A DNA stretch of 50,293 nt. It comes from Burkholderia sp. Bp9142. Lineage in GTDB: Bacteria; Pseudomonadota; Gammaproteobacteria; Burkholderiales; Burkholderiaceae. The notes under the pieces are model-generated. The model worked only from the letters and a program-made list of their open reading frames with translations, was not told where the DNA came from and searched no databases. This document shows, piece after piece, positions 48,385 to 50,293 of the stretch (positions are counted from its first letter, which is position 1; each line of letters begins with the position of its first letter). Where the stretch lies: contig NZ_QTPP01000052.1 in the NCBI RefSeq assembly GCF_003853415.1, positions 1 to 50,293 on the forward strand. The letters run 5' to 3'. The position numbers were made by a program, and so were the translations under genes.

Positions 48385-49509
48385 ATGAAGATCAAGGAAT
48401 TCGGTGTCGAACGCTGGATGGACCTGCACGAGAACCACTGTACGTACAACCTCGCGGAAACGTGCGTCGAATCGCTGACCGTCGATCAGCTGCTGACGAT
48501 GACCGACAAGCAGGACACGCTGCTCGACGAGCTGCGTCCGATGAAGCTCACGTACGGCGCGATCGAAGGCACGCTGCGTCTGCGCGAAGCGATCGCATCG
48601 ACCTACGCGCGCCAGTCGGCGTCCAACGTGATCGTCACGCACGGCGCGATCGGCGGCAACGCGCTCATCTATGAAACGCTGGTGGAGCCGGGCGACACGG
48701 TCGTGTCGGTGTTGCCGACCTACCAGCAGCACTACTCGATTCCGGAAAGCTACGGCGCGAACGTGAAGGTGCTGAAGCTGCGCGAGGAAAACGGGTTCCT
48801 GCCGGATCTCGACGCGCTCGCGCCCCTCGTCGACGACAAGACGCGCCTGATCGCGATCAACAACCCGAACAACCCGACCGGCTCGCTGATGGACGAAGCG
48901 CTGCTCGGCAGGATCGTCGAGATCGCGAAGCGCCGCGGCGCGTATGTGCTGTGCGACGAAGTCTATCGCGGCACCGATCAGGCCGGCAGCGGCTACAGTG
49001 CATCGATCGCCGACCTGTACGAGCGCGGCATCAGCACGGCGAGCATGTCGAAGACGTATTCGCTTGCCGGGCTGCGCCTTGGCTGGATCGCCGGGCCGGT
49101 CGAGCTGATCCACGCGGTGAGCGTCCATCGCGACTACAACACGATCAGCGTCGGGATGATCGACGACTACCTCGCGACACTCGCGCTCGAGCACCGCGAC
49201 GTGATCATGCAGCGCAATCACGACATCGTGCGCACCAACCTCGCGATTCTCGATGCATGGGTCGAGCGCGAGCCGGCGATTTCGTGGGTCAAGCCGAAGT
49301 CGGGCACGACGGCGCTGCTGAAGTACGCGTTCGACATGCCGTCGCGCGCGTTCTGCACGGAACTGATCGAGGCAACCGGCGTGATGTTCACGCCGGGCAG
49401 CGCGCTCGACATGGAAGGCTATGTGCGGATCGGCTATGCCAACAGCCGGACGGTGCTCGAGCAAGGGCTCGCGCGCGTGTCGGCGTTCCTGCGCACGAAG
49501 GCCGGCTGA
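48385..49509 (+). CDS. class I/II PLP-dependent aminotransferase
   Basis: A 374-residue fold-type I aminotransferase. Lys223 in STASMSKTYSLAGLRLGW is the PLP-binding lysine. NNPNNPTGSLM and LCDEVYRGTDQ are the cofactor-ring contacts, and GYVRIGYANS near the C-terminus holds the substrate-carboxylate-binding Arg. The N-terminus (MKIKEFGVERWMDLHENHCT) resembles a subgroup of uncharacterised aminotransferases. I chose ATG 48385, with AAAGGAAC 5 bases upstream. It is downstream of the exporter and convergent with a MocR regulator. The substrate is unknown. Confidence 0.92.
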   Translation: MKIKEFGVERWMDLHENHCTYNLAETCVESLTVDQLLTMTDKQDTLLDELRPMKLTYGAIEGTLRLREAIASTYARQSASNVIVTHGAIGGNALIYETLVEPGDTVVSVLPTYQQHYSIPESYGANVKVLKLREENGFLPDLDALAPLVDDKTRLIAINNPNNPTGSLMDEALLGRIVEIAKRRGAYVLCDEVYRGTDQAGSGYSASIADLYERGISTASMSKTYSLAGLRLGWIAGPVELIHAVSVHRDYNTISVGMIDDYLATLALEHRDVIMQRNHDIVRTNLAILDAWVEREPAISWVKPKSGTTALLKYAFDMPSRAFCTELIEATGVMFTPGSALDMEGYVRIGYANSRTVLEQGLARVSAFLRTKAG

Positions 49510-49518
49510 TCGCCGCGC

Positions 49519-49556
49519 GCCGATATCCGGGCCCGCGGTTCGGCCCGGATATCGGC
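49519..49556. terminator. 15-bp perfect hairpin after the aminotransferase gene
   Basis: GCCGATATCCGGGCC (49519-49533) and its exact complement at 49542-49556 enclose an 8-base loop, 10 bases after the aminotransferase stop. It lies between convergent genes and should work in both directions. Confidence 0.7.
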
Positions 49557-49563
49557 ATCAAAC

Positions 49564-49598
49564 AGGCCGGTGCATGCGACGCGCACCGGCCTTCGTTT
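49564..49598. terminator. second hairpin between the convergent aminotransferase and MocR genes
   Basis: AGGCCGGTGC (49564-49573) and GCACCGGCCT (49583-49592) form a 10-bp stem followed by TCGTTT, an intrinsic-type terminator for the rightward gene. Confidence 0.75.
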
Positions 49599-50293
49599 CA
49601 CCGCATGCACGATGCCGCCAGCTTCCCCACCGCGATCACCGCCTGCTCGATCTCCGGCGACCACGGGCTGCTGTAGTTCAGCCGGATGAAGTTCCGGTAG
49701 TTGTCGGTGATCGAGAACATGTAGCCCGGCCCGATCGTGATCCCCTGCTCCAGCGCGAGCTGGTACAGCCGCATCGCATCGACCTGCGCCGGCAACTCGA
49801 CCCACAGCACGTAGCCACCCGCCGGGCTCGAGATGCGCGTGCCCTCCGGGAAGAACCGCGACACCATCGCACGCATCAGGTTCGCCTGCTGCGCATACGC
49901 CTTGCGCAAGCGCCGCAGGTGATGCTCGTAACCGTCGCGTTCGAGAAACTCGGCGATCGCGAGCTGCGGCAGCGACGGCGTCGCCAGCGTGTTCAGGAAC
50001 TTCAGCTTCTCGACCTGATCGCGATACCGGCCCGGCAACGCCCAGCCGATCCGGTAGGCCGCCGTCAGGCTCTTCGAGAACGACGCGCAGTGCAGCACGA
50101 TCCCGCTGCGGTCATAGGACTTCAGCGTGCTCGGATGCGACTCGCCGAAATACAGTTCGTTATACACACCGTTCTCGATGATCGGCATGTCCGCTTTAGT
50201 TGCGAACTCAACCAGTTCGCGCTTGCGCTCGTCGGGCATCTGGAAGCCGAGCGGGTTCTGGAAGTTCGGCATCACCATGCATGCGGCGATCGG
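49598..50293 (-). CDS. MocR-type regulator, C-terminal aminotransferase-like fragment
   Basis: The C-terminal 231 residues of a GntR/MocR-type regulator, cut by the right edge of the window. The fragment starts PIAACMVMPNFQNPLGFQMP, followed by PIIENGVYNELYFGE, the PLP-lysine motif CASFSKSLTAAYRIGW and SSPAGGYVLWVELP, the layout of the aminotransferase-like effector domain. The DNA-binding domain lies outside the window to the right. It is convergent with an aminotransferase gene, whose activity or ligand it might sense. A protein of the same architecture starts at the left edge. Confidence 0.88.
   Translation of the reverse strand, partial: PIAACMVMPNFQNPLGFQMPDERKRELVEFATKADMPIIENGVYNELYFGESHPSTLKSYDRSGIVLHCASFSKSLTAAYRIGWALPGRYRDQVEKLKFLNTLATPSLPQLAIAEFLERDGYEHHLRRLRKAYAQQANLMRAMVSRFFPEGTRISSPAGGYVLWVELPAQVDAMRLYQLALEQGITIGPGYMFSITDNYRNFIRLNYSSPWSPEIEQAVIAVGKLAASCMR

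Noticed and set aside
1..50293. CRISPR arrays, tRNA or rRNA genes
   Set aside because: No regularly spaced direct repeats and no tRNA or rRNA signature sequences were seen in reading both strands.

Overview
The window looks like a stretch of a Burkholderia chromosome, most likely Burkholderia cepacia complex. The evidence is the very high G+C with GC-rich third codon positions, Burkholderiales-type MocR, LysR and MarR regulators, and protein sequences that resemble Burkholderia homologues. This assignment is from recognition only. No rRNA, tRNA, CRISPR array or intact prophage was seen.

Region 1 (1-7.8 kb): the start of a MocR-type regulator cut by the window edge; a short LysR-like HTH protein whose stop codon overlaps the probable start of a PsiE-family membrane protein; a dye-decolorizing peroxidase (DyP) with an encapsulin-targeting tail, translationally coupled to a family 1 encapsulin shell gene (a protein nanocompartment operon); an 89-residue unknown; and a zinc-finger Clp/Hsp100 ATPase that lacks the ClpP-docking loop (ClpG/ClpK-like disaggregase). 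Region 2 (7.9-16.8 kb): an FdhF/YdeP molybdopterin oxidoreductase, then a locus with an NCS1 permease, a LysR regulator, and a leftward run of flavin monooxygenase, RidA, DUF1028 protein and ArgE-like deacylase, which reads as a catabolic module for a nitrogenous compound.

Region 3 (17.4-23.3 kb): trpS preceded by what looks like a complete tryptophan attenuator (a 16-residue leader peptide with tandem Trp codons and mutually exclusive hairpins), two VOC proteins, a bestrophin-like channel and a CIO-type cytochrome bd oxidase (cydAB). Region 4 (23.7-33.7 kb): molybdenum cofactor genes (fdhD, moeA, moaA, moaE, moaD) that could serve the oxidoreductase at 7.9 kb; a GST; an NmrA-like reductase with its MarR regulator and two palindromic operators in the promoter; and aconitase B with a clear promoter and terminator.

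Region 5 (33.8-46.5 kb) is accessory DNA. It has an intact IS4-family (IS50 group) element with a 9-bp target duplication, a lower-GC AAA ATPase with TOPRIM-like motifs, a J-domain protein, a fusion of a PD-(D/E)XK nuclease-like domain to an ImmA/IrrE metallopeptidase (the best candidate for an undescribed defence or stress gene), an orphan DUF4238-like protein, a decayed IS5-family transposase, several small proteins including two DUF1488 paralogues, and a tandem nitroreductase. These genes are separated by non-coding stretches that resemble one another and look decayed. Region 6 (46.5 kb to end): a LysR/LysE exporter pair, a class I/II aminotransferase and the C-terminal half of a MocR-type regulator running off the right edge.
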